Shown here: positions 17,271-24,805 of the stretch, piece by piece
Layout of the letters: each line of letters starts with the position of its first letter
Position numbering within the stretch: position 1 is the stretch's first letter
Assembly (NCBI GenBank): GCA_900768425.1
Contig: CAAGCR010000001.1
Location: forward strand, 1 to 34,259
Source of the DNA: Clostridia bacterium
GTDB taxonomy: Bacteria; Bacillota; Clostridia; Christensenellales; UBA1242
Reading direction: 5' to 3'
DNA length: 34,259 bases
Notes under the pieces: model-generated
Databases searched by the model: none
Told to the model about the DNA's origin: nothing
Seen by the model: the letters and a program-made list of their open reading frames with translations, nothing else
Made by a program: the position numbers and the translations under genes

Positions 17271-17957
17271 TTAACTTCTTGCGTTAAGTTTAATGCCAGG
17301 GCCCATACTTGTTGCTACGGTTACATTTTTAACATATTGACCTTTTGCTGCTGCTGGTTTTGCTTTTAAAATTGCAGCCATTAAAGCGTCATAGTTTTCA
17401 ACTAGTTTTTCTTTACCAAAACTTACTTTACCGATAATAACGTGAACGTTATTAGTTTTGTCTAAACGATATTCAACTTTACCAGCCTTAACATCGTTAA
17501 TTGCTTTGGCAACATCCATAGTAACAGTACCGCTCTTAGGATTTGGCATTAAGCCCTTAGGTCCTAATACTCTTGCGATACGGCCTACAACACCCATCAT
17601 ATCTGGAGTTGTGATACAAACATCAAAGTCTAACCAGTTTTCGTTTTGAATTTTTGCAACGATTTCTTCTGCGCCAACATAGTCAGCACCTGCTTTAGCA
17701 GCTTCATCTGCTTTGTCGCCTCTTGCAATAACTAAAACTTTAACAGTTTTACCTGTTCCGTTTGGAAGAACAACTACGCCACGAACTTGTTGATCTGCAT
17801 TTCTGCCATCAACGCCAAGACGGATATGAAGTTCTACTGATTCATCAAATTTTGCTTTTGCAGTATCAACTGCTAATGCAATACCATCTGCTACTTCATA
17901 AAGTTTATTTTTTTCAATTTGTTTAGAAGCCTCGGTATATCTTTTACCTTTATTCAT
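17271..17957 (-). CDS. rplA: 50S ribosomal protein L1
   Basis: The 228-residue protein is L1, which builds the mobile L1 stalk near the E site and in many bacteria represses its own L11-L1 operon. Motifs seen are KRY.EA (5-10), ELHIRLGVDGR (42-52) and the conserved PNPKSGTVT (about 137-145). C-terminal TSMGPGIKLN is as expected. Length is normal. The ATG has AGGAGG nearby, directly attached to the CCAC arm of a hairpin that begins right after the rplK stop, a layout matching the one before rplK. The gene is followed by a strong terminator and not by rplJ-rplL. Confidence 0.97.
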   Translation of the reverse strand: MNKGKRYTEASKQIEKNKLYEVADGIALAVDTAKAKFDESVELHIRLGVDGRNADQQVRGVVVLPNGTGKTVKVLVIARGDKADEAAKAGADYVGAEEIVAKIQNENWLDFDVCITTPDMMGVVGRIARVLGPKGLMPNPKSGTVTMDVAKAINDVKAGKVEYRLDKTNNVHVIIGKVSFGKEKLVENYDALMAAILKAKPAAAKGQYVKNVTVATSMGPGIKLNARS

Positions 17958-17969
17958 TAAAAACCTCCT

Positions 17970-18004
17970 GTGGTTTTAACGAAACATATTAATGTTTCTT
18001 CCAC
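17970..18004 (-). promoter_or_regulatory. rplK-rplA intergenic leader hairpin
   Basis: On the minus strand GTGG (18004-18001) follows the rplK stop directly and pairs with CCAC (17973-17970). Inside is a hairpin GAAACAT/ATGTTTC (17998-17981). The 3' part reads GTTAAAACCAC and runs straight into AGGAGG. The same outer arms and TAAAACCAC word occur before rplK. Likely a translational control site, perhaps for L1 (inference). Confidence 0.55.
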
Positions 18005-18433
18005 TTAACCTTCTACGGTAACACCCATTGATTTAGCAGTGCCGATAATCATTTGCATTGCTTGTTCAACTGAAGATGCGTTTAAGTCTGGCATTTTAGT
18101 TTCTGCGATAGACTTAACTTGTTCCATAGTTAATTTTCCGACTTTTGTTCTGTTTGGTGTGCCTGAACCAGACTCAATTCCAAGTGCCTTTTTAATTAAA
18201 ACGGCAGCTGGAGGAGTTTTAAGCACGAAATCAAAAGACCTGTCTTGATAAATTGTGATTACGACAGGGATGATAAGACCTGCATCTTTAGCAGTTTTAT
18301 CATTGAACTCTTTGGTAAATGCCGCGATATTGATTCCATGTGGGCCTAGTGATGAGCCTACTGGAGGTCCTGGTGTGGCTTTACCGGCAGGCAATTGTAA
18401 CTTAACAATTGCATTAATTTTTCTTACAGCCAT
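18005..18433 (-). CDS. rplK: 50S ribosomal protein L11
   Basis: The start at 18433 gives a normal 142-residue L11 (MAVRKINAIVKLQLPAGKA...), with an AAGGAGG ribosome binding site eight bases upstream; in-frame codons upstream belong to the leader. L11 binds the GTPase-associated region of 23S rRNA with L10-L12. The Pro-rich N-terminal hinge PAGKATPGPPVG (15-26) and the SLGPHGINI motif (28-36) are intact. The C-terminal RNA-binding domain holds SGSGTPNRTKVGKLT. It is followed by rplA after 47 bases that form a hairpin leader. Confidence 0.97.
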   Translation of the reverse strand: MAVRKINAIVKLQLPAGKATPGPPVGSSLGPHGINIAAFTKEFNDKTAKDAGLIIPVVITIYQDRSFDFVLKTPPAAVLIKKALGIESGSGTPNRTKVGKLTMEQVKSIAETKMPDLNASSVEQAMQMIIGTAKSMGVTVEG

Positions 18434-18450
18434 TGTAATATCCTCCTTAT

Positions 18451-18492
18451 GTGGTTTTAGCAAGGTGCGTGTAAGATTTACACCTCTCCCAC
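18451..18492 (-). promoter_or_regulatory. rplK leader hairpin, matching the rplA leader
   Basis: On the minus strand GTGG (18492-18489) pairs with CCAC (18454-18451) around an inner hairpin GTGTAA/TTACAC. The 3' arm reads GCTAAAACCAC followed by ATAAGGAGG. It shares outer arms, the TAAAACCACA word and position next to the ribosome binding site with the rplA leader. Confidence 0.55.
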
Positions 18493-18505
18493 GTATATAT
18501 TTAAA

Positions 18506-18626
18506 CAAACAAATTGCTTTGTTTGGTTAAACCAAATTATGTTGTTTGCCATAAGCAAACATTAAAATTATCACATATCTTTTACTGAAACAACTTTTTA
18601 TTATTTACAACAAACAATTATGTGAT
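18506..18626. repeat. Run of hairpins between nusG and rplK
   Basis: Within 120 bases lie an 8-base stem CAAACAAA/TTTGTTTG (18506-18525), a GTTTGC/GCAAAC stem (18544-18560) and an inverted repeat ATCACATA (18570-18577)/TATGTGAT (18619-18626). Together with the rplK leader hairpin this makes the whole nusG-rplK gap structured. Terminator, attenuator or promoter-containing leader cannot be told apart by eye. Confidence 0.5.
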
Positions 18627-18654
18627 TTATATGATTAACTTTGAAAAATTAAAA

Positions 18655-19191
18655 TTAATCATTAACTTTGCGTAGTTGTGAGTAATCTAAATCTACCAAG
18701 GTTTCTCTGCCAAACATTTCAACTTTAACTTTGGCACGAGAGTTTTCGGTATCAACAGATACAACTTCGCCAACCATTGTGTTTAATGGTCCTTCCATAA
18801 CTTCAACTTTGTCACCTTCGGCAAGGTCAACTTCTACTCGTACTTTTTCCAATCTCCATCTTGCGATTTCTTCCGGAGTTAAGTCAAGCGGTCTTCCGCC
18901 AGGACCTGTGAAGCCTGTTATACCACGTGTTCTAATAATATTGTGCCAAATATCATCGCCATAAATCATTTTTACTAGCAAATAACCTGGCATAACTTTA
19001 CGTTGAACAAGTTGTTTTTTACCATTTTTCTCTTGAATAACATCTTCCATAGGAATAACAACATCAAAAATTCTGTCAGTTAAACCATGGTTTAATGTCA
19101 TTTGTTCCAAATTTTCTTTGGCAACATTTTCATAGCCTGAGTAAGTATGTAAAACATACCACTTAGCATTTTCCATATTTTCGTTTTCCAT
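18655..19191 (-). CDS. nusG: Transcription termination/antitermination factor NusG
   Basis: The 178-residue protein has the NusG N-terminal domain (about 10-110, KWYVLHTYSGYE, MPGYLLVKM, RGITGFTG) that binds RNA polymerase beta-prime clamp. Its C-terminal KOW domain (about 123-178) has EGDKVEVMEGPL...GEVVSVD. Length and motifs are normal. The first residues MENENMENAK allow a second start at Met6; the first is taken because an AGGAG-like site lies before it. It follows secE by nine bases, the usual rpmG-secE-nusG arrangement. Confidence 0.96.
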   Translation of the reverse strand: MENENMENAKWYVLHTYSGYENVAKENLEQMTLNHGLTDRIFDVVIPMEDVIQEKNGKKQLVQRKVMPGYLLVKMIYGDDIWHNIIRTRGITGFTGPGGRPLDLTPEEIARWRLEKVRVEVDLAEGDKVEVMEGPLNTMVGEVVSVDTENSRAKVKVEMFGRETLVDLDYSQLRKVND

Positions 19192-19200
19192 ACAGTTCTC

Positions 19201-19524
19201 CTACATATTTTTTGTTAACAAGTTGTAAAGAAGATATAAAAGTTGGTCAATACCAATAACAACTAAAAGGAATACAAAAGTAACTGACAAAACAACCAAA
19301 GTTTGTTTAACTACCTTGCCAAAAGTAGGCCAAGTAACTTTTTTAAGTTCACTTACGGTTGCTTTTGCTTTGCCGGCCTTTTTAACTTTATCTTTTTTGT
19401 CTTTTTTATTGTCAGTTGGTTTAACAGTTTGAAGATTGCTTTCAGCTTCTTCTACAACAATTTCTTCTTCAGGAGTCAACTGTTCGTTTTTTTCTTCTTC
19501 TATTTCATCGTTAAAATATGTCAT
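19201..19524 (-). CDS. secE: Preprotein translocase subunit SecE
   Basis: The 107-residue protein is SecE, the small essential clamp of the SecYEG channel (SecY is encoded at 31762-33057). The C-terminal half shows the conserved amphipathic segment SELKKVTWPTFGKVVKQT (58-75) and one membrane helix (about 76-97). The N-terminal 55 residues are an unusually long, strongly charged extension (acidic EEEKNEQ..EEE then Lys-rich KKDKKDKVKKAGKAK) compared with about 60-residue Bacillus SecE. An AAGGAG-like site precedes the ATG. It lies between rpmG and nusG. Confidence 0.93.
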   Translation of the reverse strand: MTYFNDEIEEEKNEQLTPEEEIVVEEAESNLQTVKPTDNKKDKKDKVKKAGKAKATVSELKKVTWPTFGKVVKQTLVVLSVTFVFLLVVIGIDQLLYLLYNLLTKNM

Positions 19525-19613
19525 AAATACTCCTTAAATATATTTGTAATGTTAGACAAAATCTAACATTTGTTAAAGTGATAAATATACCACTTAAATG
19601 TTTTGTCTAAAAA

Positions 19614-19775
19614 TTACTTAGTTTCTTTATGAACAGTACGTTTGTTGCAACGAGGGCAGAATTTAGTAATTTCTACTCTATCAGGGTTATTTCTTTTATT
19701 TTTAGATGTTGCGTAATTTCTCTCTTTGCATTCTGTGCAAGCAAGAGTTATGTGTGTTCTAGATGGATTTGCCAT
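19614..19775 (-). CDS. rpmG: 50S ribosomal protein L33
   Basis: Starting at the ATG at 19775 (AAGGAG upstream) gives a 53-residue L33; an in-frame ATG eight codons upstream is a worse fit. It is the zinc-binding form with CTEC (13-16) and CPRC (40-43). The sequence ...TLACTECKERNYATSKNK matches the family closely. It heads the rpmG-secE-nusG group, directly behind a near-consensus promoter. Confidence 0.95.
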   Translation of the reverse strand: MANPSRTHITLACTECKERNYATSKNKRNNPDRVEITKFCPRCNKRTVHKETK

Positions 19776-19819
19776 AAATTTTCTCCTTAAAAAAAGCACC
19801 CAAAGATGCTATTATAGAT

Positions 19820-19848
19820 AATATACCACACCGCCAAGTGTTTGTCAA
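19820..19848 (-). promoter_or_regulatory. Promoter of rpmG-secE-nusG
   Basis: On the minus strand a perfect TTGACA (19848-19843), a 17-base spacer and TATATT (19825-19820). The spacer is more GC-rich than the surroundings. The ATG is 44 bases downstream. Confidence 0.85.
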
Positions 19849-19879
19849 CAAAAAAAGCAGAACTTTTAGCACAATCTTT

Positions 19880-19941
19880 AAAAAGTCAATTCCAAAAGTA
19901 AACAAAAGTTTTTACCATTTTTGTTTACTTTTGGAATTGAC
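19880..19941 (-). terminator. Long perfect palindrome, probable terminator
   Basis: Perfect 23-base arms (19885-19907 and 19919-19941) enclose an 11-base loop. Five U's follow the stem on the minus strand, none on the plus strand. It lies upstream of the rpmG promoter and would insulate it from the surface-protein island. The stem is longer than any other terminator here. Confidence 0.7.
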
Positions 19942-20024
19942 AAAAAAATCCATTAGAACATAAAAATGTGGAAGAAATTATGTGAAGAATAATTTCATTA
20001 CAGCCCCTTTTATATTACAATAAA

Positions 20025-20062
20025 TGCAGGGAAAACTTTTTAATAAAAAGCTTTCCCCTGCA
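20025..20062 (-). terminator. Hairpin, possible terminator of the first GLUG gene
   Basis: TGCAGGG (20025-20031) pairs with CCCTGCA (20056-20062), and the pairing continues inward through the ACTTTTTA/TAAAAAG segment with one bulge and one mismatch. A weak U-rich run follows on the minus strand. It is about 200 bases past the GLUG stop. Confidence 0.45.
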
Positions 20063-20238
20063 CCCTTTCAAAAACTTTACATATTTTATTTTTTAGTTAA
20101 AATTATTTTTGAAAAACTTTAAAGCATAACGCTCCGCTTTTATGTTTGTATATACTAATACCAAAAAATTCCACTGCATACTTTCAAAAATTTCACATAT
20201 TCTTTATTAAAACTAGCAGATAACTTTGAAGCATAGTG
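20058..20238. repeat. Degenerate tandem duplication
   Basis: Two related stretches (about 20058-20131 and 20174-20238) each start CTGCA..CTTTCAAAAA, continue with CACATATT- or TACATATT-like sequence and end near AACTTT.AAGCATA. They look like diverged copies of one non-coding segment, placed just after the GLUG gene. Confidence 0.45.
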
Positions 20239-20258
20239 CATTATAGTATAATTAGATT

Positions 20259-22115
20259 TTACCAATACATATCTTTTATATATGGATAACCATTGTTAAT
20301 ATAATCAGCTTTTGCCCAGACACTACTACTAAAACTACTCAAATTTATACCTTTTGTTCCATAATTATCTAAATATAACAAGTCTCCAGATTTTTTATAA
20401 TCAACATTGGTTGTCAAAATATTATAAGTTGTTTTTTCTTTTGATGTTTTATTATCACTATATTTTGCGGTTAAATATATATATTTAGGATTAGATGTAT
20501 TAACATCAAAATATGTATAATATGCTAAACCATTTGATTTGTTTAAATACCAAGCAGTATTTTTAGTAGAAATAGCATATGTATCGCCCCATTTGTTATA
20601 AGTTGCTTTTAAACCAGAGTCCTTACCATTTATTTCATATGTTTGAATAACAGAAGGAGTATCTGATTTAGTTATTTCTTTTTCATAGTAATTGCTATAA
20701 ACCGAATTACCACTACCTTTTCCACCAATGATATTTCCTAAATTATATTGTTTAACATATGAAATTTGTGTTTTTATTAAAAGATTTGCCTTATATTCAG
20801 TCCACCACATAACAGGAACCCAAGCCACCCATTTTGTATAAATTGTTGCCGTTCTTTTGTTATTGTAAGAATTAGAAGTTATGGATGCAGAATTGTAAGT
20901 ATAATAAACATTAGTACCTACTATATATCCTGCTATACCACCTGAATAAGAATTGCAAACATCATCTACATATTTTTGCAAATATTTATTTGTCGCATAA
21001 CTACCATTATAATCTTTAAATACAGCATCACCTTTTGCTAAATATAAGGTCCAATTACCATTTACTTTTTCGGCATATTTTGTTGCATAATTTGTATCAT
21101 AACTACCCGTTTTTTCTTCAAACGATGAAAAATCATCCATACTTGTAGCATAAGAATTAACACTTCCTCTATTAAAGCAATTTTTGATTGTGGATGTGTC
21201 CGAATAACCTATTATTCCACCGGCAAAGGCATATGATGCAACTTTATTTGAATATTTATCAGCATTGGAATTAATGGCTGCCATACTATAACTTTTATCT
21301 ATTGTTATACTTTCTCCACGCCCGACAATTCCACCGGCATAAGCATATTCTGCGTAACTTATTGTACCAGCATTTGTTTTAACAGTCGTGCCAACAGATG
21401 CACAACTTAATGTTATAGTACCTTCTTTTTTATAACCACAAATACCACCTGCGTATAACGATGCTTTTACCGCATTAGAATTATTAGAACAAATGGTTGA
21501 ATCATATACCCGACAAGTTGATATTTTAGATGTGAAATCTTTGCCTATAATTCCACCTGCCACAACTAGATTTTCGCTATCTTTATCTGCTCTTACACTA
21601 GAATTTAAAACATTAATGTTATATATTAGATCACAATCGTTCGTAAGTCCAGCCAATATGCCACCATAATATTTTGAATAAACGGTACAATTTTCAAAAT
21701 ATACATTTTTGATTGTCGCTGAATAAACATATCCGAACAAACCATTATATTCCCCGGAATTAGAAGCAACATACATATTCCTTATATAATGTCCTTGTCC
21801 ATCAAAAGTACCATAGAAATAATTAGAGCTAGTTGTACCAATAGGTATCCAGTTGTGAGATGATAAATCTATATCATTTTCAAGTTTTATAGTAGATGAC
21901 CTATAAGATGATATATATCTACTGATATATGCCAATTCTTTTGCATTTTTTATTACATAAGCCCCATTTGCGTATGTTGGTCTTTGTGTATAACTTGACC
22001 AACTTGTGCTATATGCACTAACTTGTGTTACGGAATCAAAGACACCTGTTTTAATAAAACTAAAAGGTGTTAGACATAAAACCATTACCATAATTAAAAT
22101 AACTAATTTTTTCAT
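20259..22115 (-). CDS. Secreted GLUG-repeat surface protein (copy 1)
   Basis: The ATG at 22115 (AGGAGG eight bases upstream) gives a 618-residue secreted protein; a GTG three codons earlier overlaps the ribosome binding site. It has an N-terminal signal peptide (MKKLVILIMVMVLCLTPFSF). The body carries GLUG-type repeats of the form IPIG...F.GTFDGQGHYIRNMYV...GLFGYV..ATIKNVYFENC and AGGI.G (for example about 95-165, 205-235 and 260-310). These are typical of beta-helical or beta-solenoid surface and adhesin proteins. The C-terminal 250 residues are Tyr/Asn/Lys-rich. It closely resembles the next gene upstream, including the ending PYI.DMYW, so the pair arose by duplication. No sorting motif is seen. 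Confidence 0.85.
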   Translation of the reverse strand: MKKLVILIMVMVLCLTPFSFIKTGVFDSVTQVSAYSTSWSSYTQRPTYANGAYVIKNAKELAYISRYISSYRSSTIKLENDIDLSSHNWIPIGTTSSNYFYGTFDGQGHYIRNMYVASNSGEYNGLFGYVYSATIKNVYFENCTVYSKYYGGILAGLTNDCDLIYNINVLNSSVRADKDSENLVVAGGIIGKDFTSKISTCRVYDSTICSNNSNAVKASLYAGGICGYKKEGTITLSCASVGTTVKTNAGTISYAEYAYAGGIVGRGESITIDKSYSMAAINSNADKYSNKVASYAFAGGIIGYSDTSTIKNCFNRGSVNSYATSMDDFSSFEEKTGSYDTNYATKYAEKVNGNWTLYLAKGDAVFKDYNGSYATNKYLQKYVDDVCNSYSGGIAGYIVGTNVYYTYNSASITSNSYNNKRTATIYTKWVAWVPVMWWTEYKANLLIKTQISYVKQYNLGNIIGGKGSGNSVYSNYYEKEITKSDTPSVIQTYEINGKDSGLKATYNKWGDTYAISTKNTAWYLNKSNGLAYYTYFDVNTSNPKYIYLTAKYSDNKTSKEKTTYNILTTNVDYKKSGDLLYLDNYGTKGINLSSFSSSVWAKADYINNGYPYIKDMYW

Positions 22116-22211
22116 ATCTACCACCTCCTTTTTATTAAATTATTCTTTATTATGCCTTTTATCTATAAAATATTTTCCTTTTGTTTGTTAATTTCTTCTA
22201 TTTTCATTATT

Positions 22212-22241
22212 ATTATAACAATAATTTCTATGTTTAGTCAA
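22212..22241 (-). promoter_or_regulatory. Promoter of GLUG copy 1
   Basis: On the minus strand TTGACT (22241-22236), an 18-base spacer and a perfect TATAAT (22217-22212), about 95 bases before the ATG. Confidence 0.7.
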
Positions 22242-22367
22242 TTTTTTTGCGTTTATATTGAAAAATTTATGCAATTATGGTTCATTTTTTGTTTTTGTAA
22301 TAAAACAATTCTTTCACTCATTAAATTTGTAATCTTTTTATCAATATGTTCGATTTTACAATATTAA

Positions 22368-22405
22368 AAAATAAGGCATAATATTGTTATTTTTAGCCTT
22401 ATTTT
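22368..22405 (-). terminator. Second terminator after GLUG copy 2
   Basis: Arms AAAATAAGGC (22368-22377) and GCCTTATTTT (22396-22405) pair perfectly and are followed by U's on the minus strand. It backs up the terminator at 22419. The rest of the 22116-22483 gap holds the promoter of copy 1. Confidence 0.65.
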
Positions 22406-22418
22406 ACCATTTTTTATT

Positions 22419-22466
22419 AAAAAAAGAATTATATGACATTATAAAACAAGTCAAATAATTCTTTTT
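22419..22466 (-). terminator. First terminator after GLUG copy 2
   Basis: Arms AAAAAGAATTAT (22421-22432) and ATAATTCTTTTT (22455-22466), extended inward by TGAC/GTCA, lie 18 bases past the stop codon. The minus-strand transcript ends in a seven-U run. Confidence 0.75.
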
Positions 22467-22483
22467 ATTTAGTCATAATTTAA

Positions 22484-24361
22484 TTACCAATACATATCTC
22501 TAATATATGGTTTACCATCGTTGATATATTCGGCAGAATCCCAAACTTGCGAGTCTAAGTTTTGAGCAGTTATTCCAACAGTGCCTTGCTTATCTAAAAT
22601 AAAGCAATTATCACCTTTAGTATAATCAACACCTGTGTTAAGAGTGAAATATCTTGTATGACTACCCTTATCTTTATTATTATGATGATAATATGCCATT
22701 AAATGTATGTTTTCAACATTAGAAGCATTAACATCGAAATAAGTAAAGTAATCTCTCCAATTTCCATTTTTTAAATACCATGCAGATTTTTTATTAGAAA
22801 ACCAACTAGTGTCACCCCATTCTTCATATTTTGCGGTTTTCTTAATTGATTTATTTTCAACTTCGTAACTTTGTTTAATTGTTGGTTTCTCTATTGTTTT
22901 AGTAATTATTTTTTCAAAGTAGTTATTGTTATATTCGCAGTTGTTGCCAATATATCCAACAATATTGCCTGTGCCATATGTTTTTGGATATTCAATTACA
23001 GTTTTAATTAGTAAATTGCAGTTTTTTGATTTTCTCCTTGTTCCAACCCATTTGGAATATATAGTTGCAGTACATTTTGTAAAACTGTTTGTATCTATAT
23101 CACCTGTATTGTAACAATTAAATACTGTTGTATCGTTGGTTTCGCCGGCAATTCCACCTGCGTAAGAATAGCAAGCTTCCATTTGATAAGTATTATAAAA
23201 TTGCTTAGTTGCATATTTACCAGAATATCCATAAAACACCGCATCACCGGTTGCTATATAAAGATCGTAACCTTTACCAAAAAATTTGTTTACATTGTTG
23301 GCATATTTAACGGACTCACCTTTACCGCATGTTGCAGTTGAAACAGCGTAGGAATCTAATGTGTTTTTACTTGCAGAAGAATATACATTGCCACGATTGA
23401 AACAATTACTGATTCCACAAGCAGTAGAATATCCAATAATTCCACCCGAACACACATAAGGAGTTGTTGTGAATGTATATTGTGTACCTACATTTTTAAT
23501 ATTGGCCATACTATAAGATTTATTTATTGAAACCTCGTTTGCCGAACCAACTATTCCACCAAAATGAGAATTGCTAATAAAACTACTATCAGTATTTGGA
23601 ATTAAAGATGAAAGATAAACATCATCTGCCGAATAACATAGTGTAATTGTGTTATAAAATTTACTACCACAAACACCGCCGGCATATACACAAACTTTTC
23701 CATTATAGCCACTATTACCGCTATAACCATAGATATTTGATGAGTTTACATAGCAATTTCTAATATATGAGCCACTATCACTACCACAAACTCCACCGAC
23801 AAATAACTCATTACAACCAAAATCTGCTGAAAATTGACCTTTTACACTACTATTATGAATAATTACTTCACTTATTGAACAATTTTCAGAAACACCCGCA
23901 ACTAATCCACAATATTTATATGAATTTACTTCACAATTATCAAATTTTACATTGGTTATTGTTGCACCTTTCACATAACCAAATAGACCGGAAAGTGCAG
24001 TTGCACCATATGGTAAATACATATTAATTATGCTATAATCTTGACCATCAAAAGTACCGCTAAAATATGTATCATAATTACCAATAGGTATCCAGTTATA
24101 ACCGGCTAAGTCAATATCTCCGGTTAAAACAATTTTTGCATCTGAATATTTACTTAAATTTGCACTAATGTATGCCAAATTTCTACCGGATTCAACAAGG
24201 ATTGTTCCACCTTCATCAGCACTGGGACAAAGAGTGCTAGATGACCAGTTGTTACTATATGCACTAACAAACTTTTCTTCATCTAGCGATATAACTCCAA
24301 AAACGCCAATAGAAGTCAAACATAGCAAAGGAATTAATAGGGCGATAAATATTTTTCTCAT
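22484..24361 (-). CDS. Secreted GLUG-repeat surface protein (copy 2)
   Basis: The ATG at 24361, preceded by AAGGAGG, gives a 625-residue protein; the longer in-frame reading upstream would cover the promoter. A signal peptide (MRKIFIALLIPLLCLTSIGV) is followed by ...VSAYSNNWSSS, close to VSAYSTSWSSY of copy 1. The GLUG body repeats WIPIG...F.GTFDGQ.....NMYL, GLFGYVKGATITNV and YAGG(V/I)CG. The C-terminal part matches copy 1 strongly (AWYL...YFTYFDVNASN, GVDYTKGD, YINDGKPYIRDMYW). It has its own promoter and two terminators, so the copies are transcribed separately. It is likely exported and beta-helical. Function, probably adhesion or matrix, is inferred. Confidence 0.85.
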   Translation of the reverse strand: MRKIFIALLIPLLCLTSIGVFGVISLDEEKFVSAYSNNWSSSTLCPSADEGGTILVESGRNLAYISANLSKYSDAKIVLTGDIDLAGYNWIPIGNYDTYFSGTFDGQDYSIINMYLPYGATALSGLFGYVKGATITNVKFDNCEVNSYKYCGLVAGVSENCSISEVIIHNSSVKGQFSADFGCNELFVGGVCGSDSGSYIRNCYVNSSNIYGYSGNSGYNGKVCVYAGGVCGSKFYNTITLCYSADDVYLSSLIPNTDSSFISNSHFGGIVGSANEVSINKSYSMANIKNVGTQYTFTTTPYVCSGGIIGYSTACGISNCFNRGNVYSSASKNTLDSYAVSTATCGKGESVKYANNVNKFFGKGYDLYIATGDAVFYGYSGKYATKQFYNTYQMEACYSYAGGIAGETNDTTVFNCYNTGDIDTNSFTKCTATIYSKWVGTRRKSKNCNLLIKTVIEYPKTYGTGNIVGYIGNNCEYNNNYFEKIITKTIEKPTIKQSYEVENKSIKKTAKYEEWGDTSWFSNKKSAWYLKNGNWRDYFTYFDVNASNVENIHLMAYYHHNNKDKGSHTRYFTLNTGVDYTKGDNCFILDKQGTVGITAQNLDSQVWDSAEYINDGKPYIRDMYW

Positions 24362-24416
24362 ATTCCCTCCTTCTACATTTGTGCGACACAAATTAAAAAA
24401 GATTTTCTTAATTTTT

Positions 24417-24444
24417 ATTATACCTACAATCTCCAATAAGTCAA
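24417..24444 (-). promoter_or_regulatory. Promoter of GLUG copy 2
   Basis: On the minus strand TTGACT (24444-24439), a 16-base spacer and a perfect TATAAT (24422-24417), about 55 bases before the ATG. The -35 and -10 sequences are the same as for copy 1, which suggests common control. Confidence 0.7.
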
Positions 24445-24704
24445 TATGTAACTTTTTAAAGTTTTGCCAATAAATTGATAAGCAATATTTACAATTATAA
24501 ATACATAACAAAATTACAAATATTTCACATTTTATACTTCAAGCAATAGCCATTTAAAACTTTAACAAATAAACCCTTGGCACTTGTTTTTTTGCATTAT
24601 TTTTTAACTTTATATTAAAAAACTTATGGAAATTTTATCATTTTATTCTTAATATTTATAGATATTTAAAAATTTTTCTCATCATATGAATATTGATATT
24701 ACAT
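24445..24704. other. AT-rich gap without a recognised gene
   Basis: Sequence between the copy 2 promoter and the terminator of the BspA-like gene. I see no gene or repeat. Confidence 0.55.
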
Positions 24705-24736
24705 AAAAAAACAAGATAAAATAATTTTACCTTGTT
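24705..24736 (-). terminator. Terminator of the BspA-like gene (variant AACAAGATAAAA stem)
   Basis: AACAAGATAAAAT (24710-24722) faces ATTTTACCTTGTT (24724-24736) with one mismatch, and U's follow on the minus strand. The stem is a decayed version of the shared AACAAGGTAAAA terminator. Confidence 0.65.
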
Positions 24737-24805
24737 AATTTTGAGATGTTTTATAATTGTTATTTGGTAACTAATTTTTTATTATTAAAGTGAAAATCAG
24801 TGCAA

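Noticed and set aside
18434..18508. An N-terminal extension of L11 from an upstream in-frame codon
   Set aside because: It lies in the hairpin leader; the canonical MAVRK start has a perfect ribosome binding site.
24362..24511. A 50-residue N-terminal extension of GLUG copy 2
   Set aside because: It would span the TTGACT/TATAAT promoter and place residues before an obvious signal peptide.
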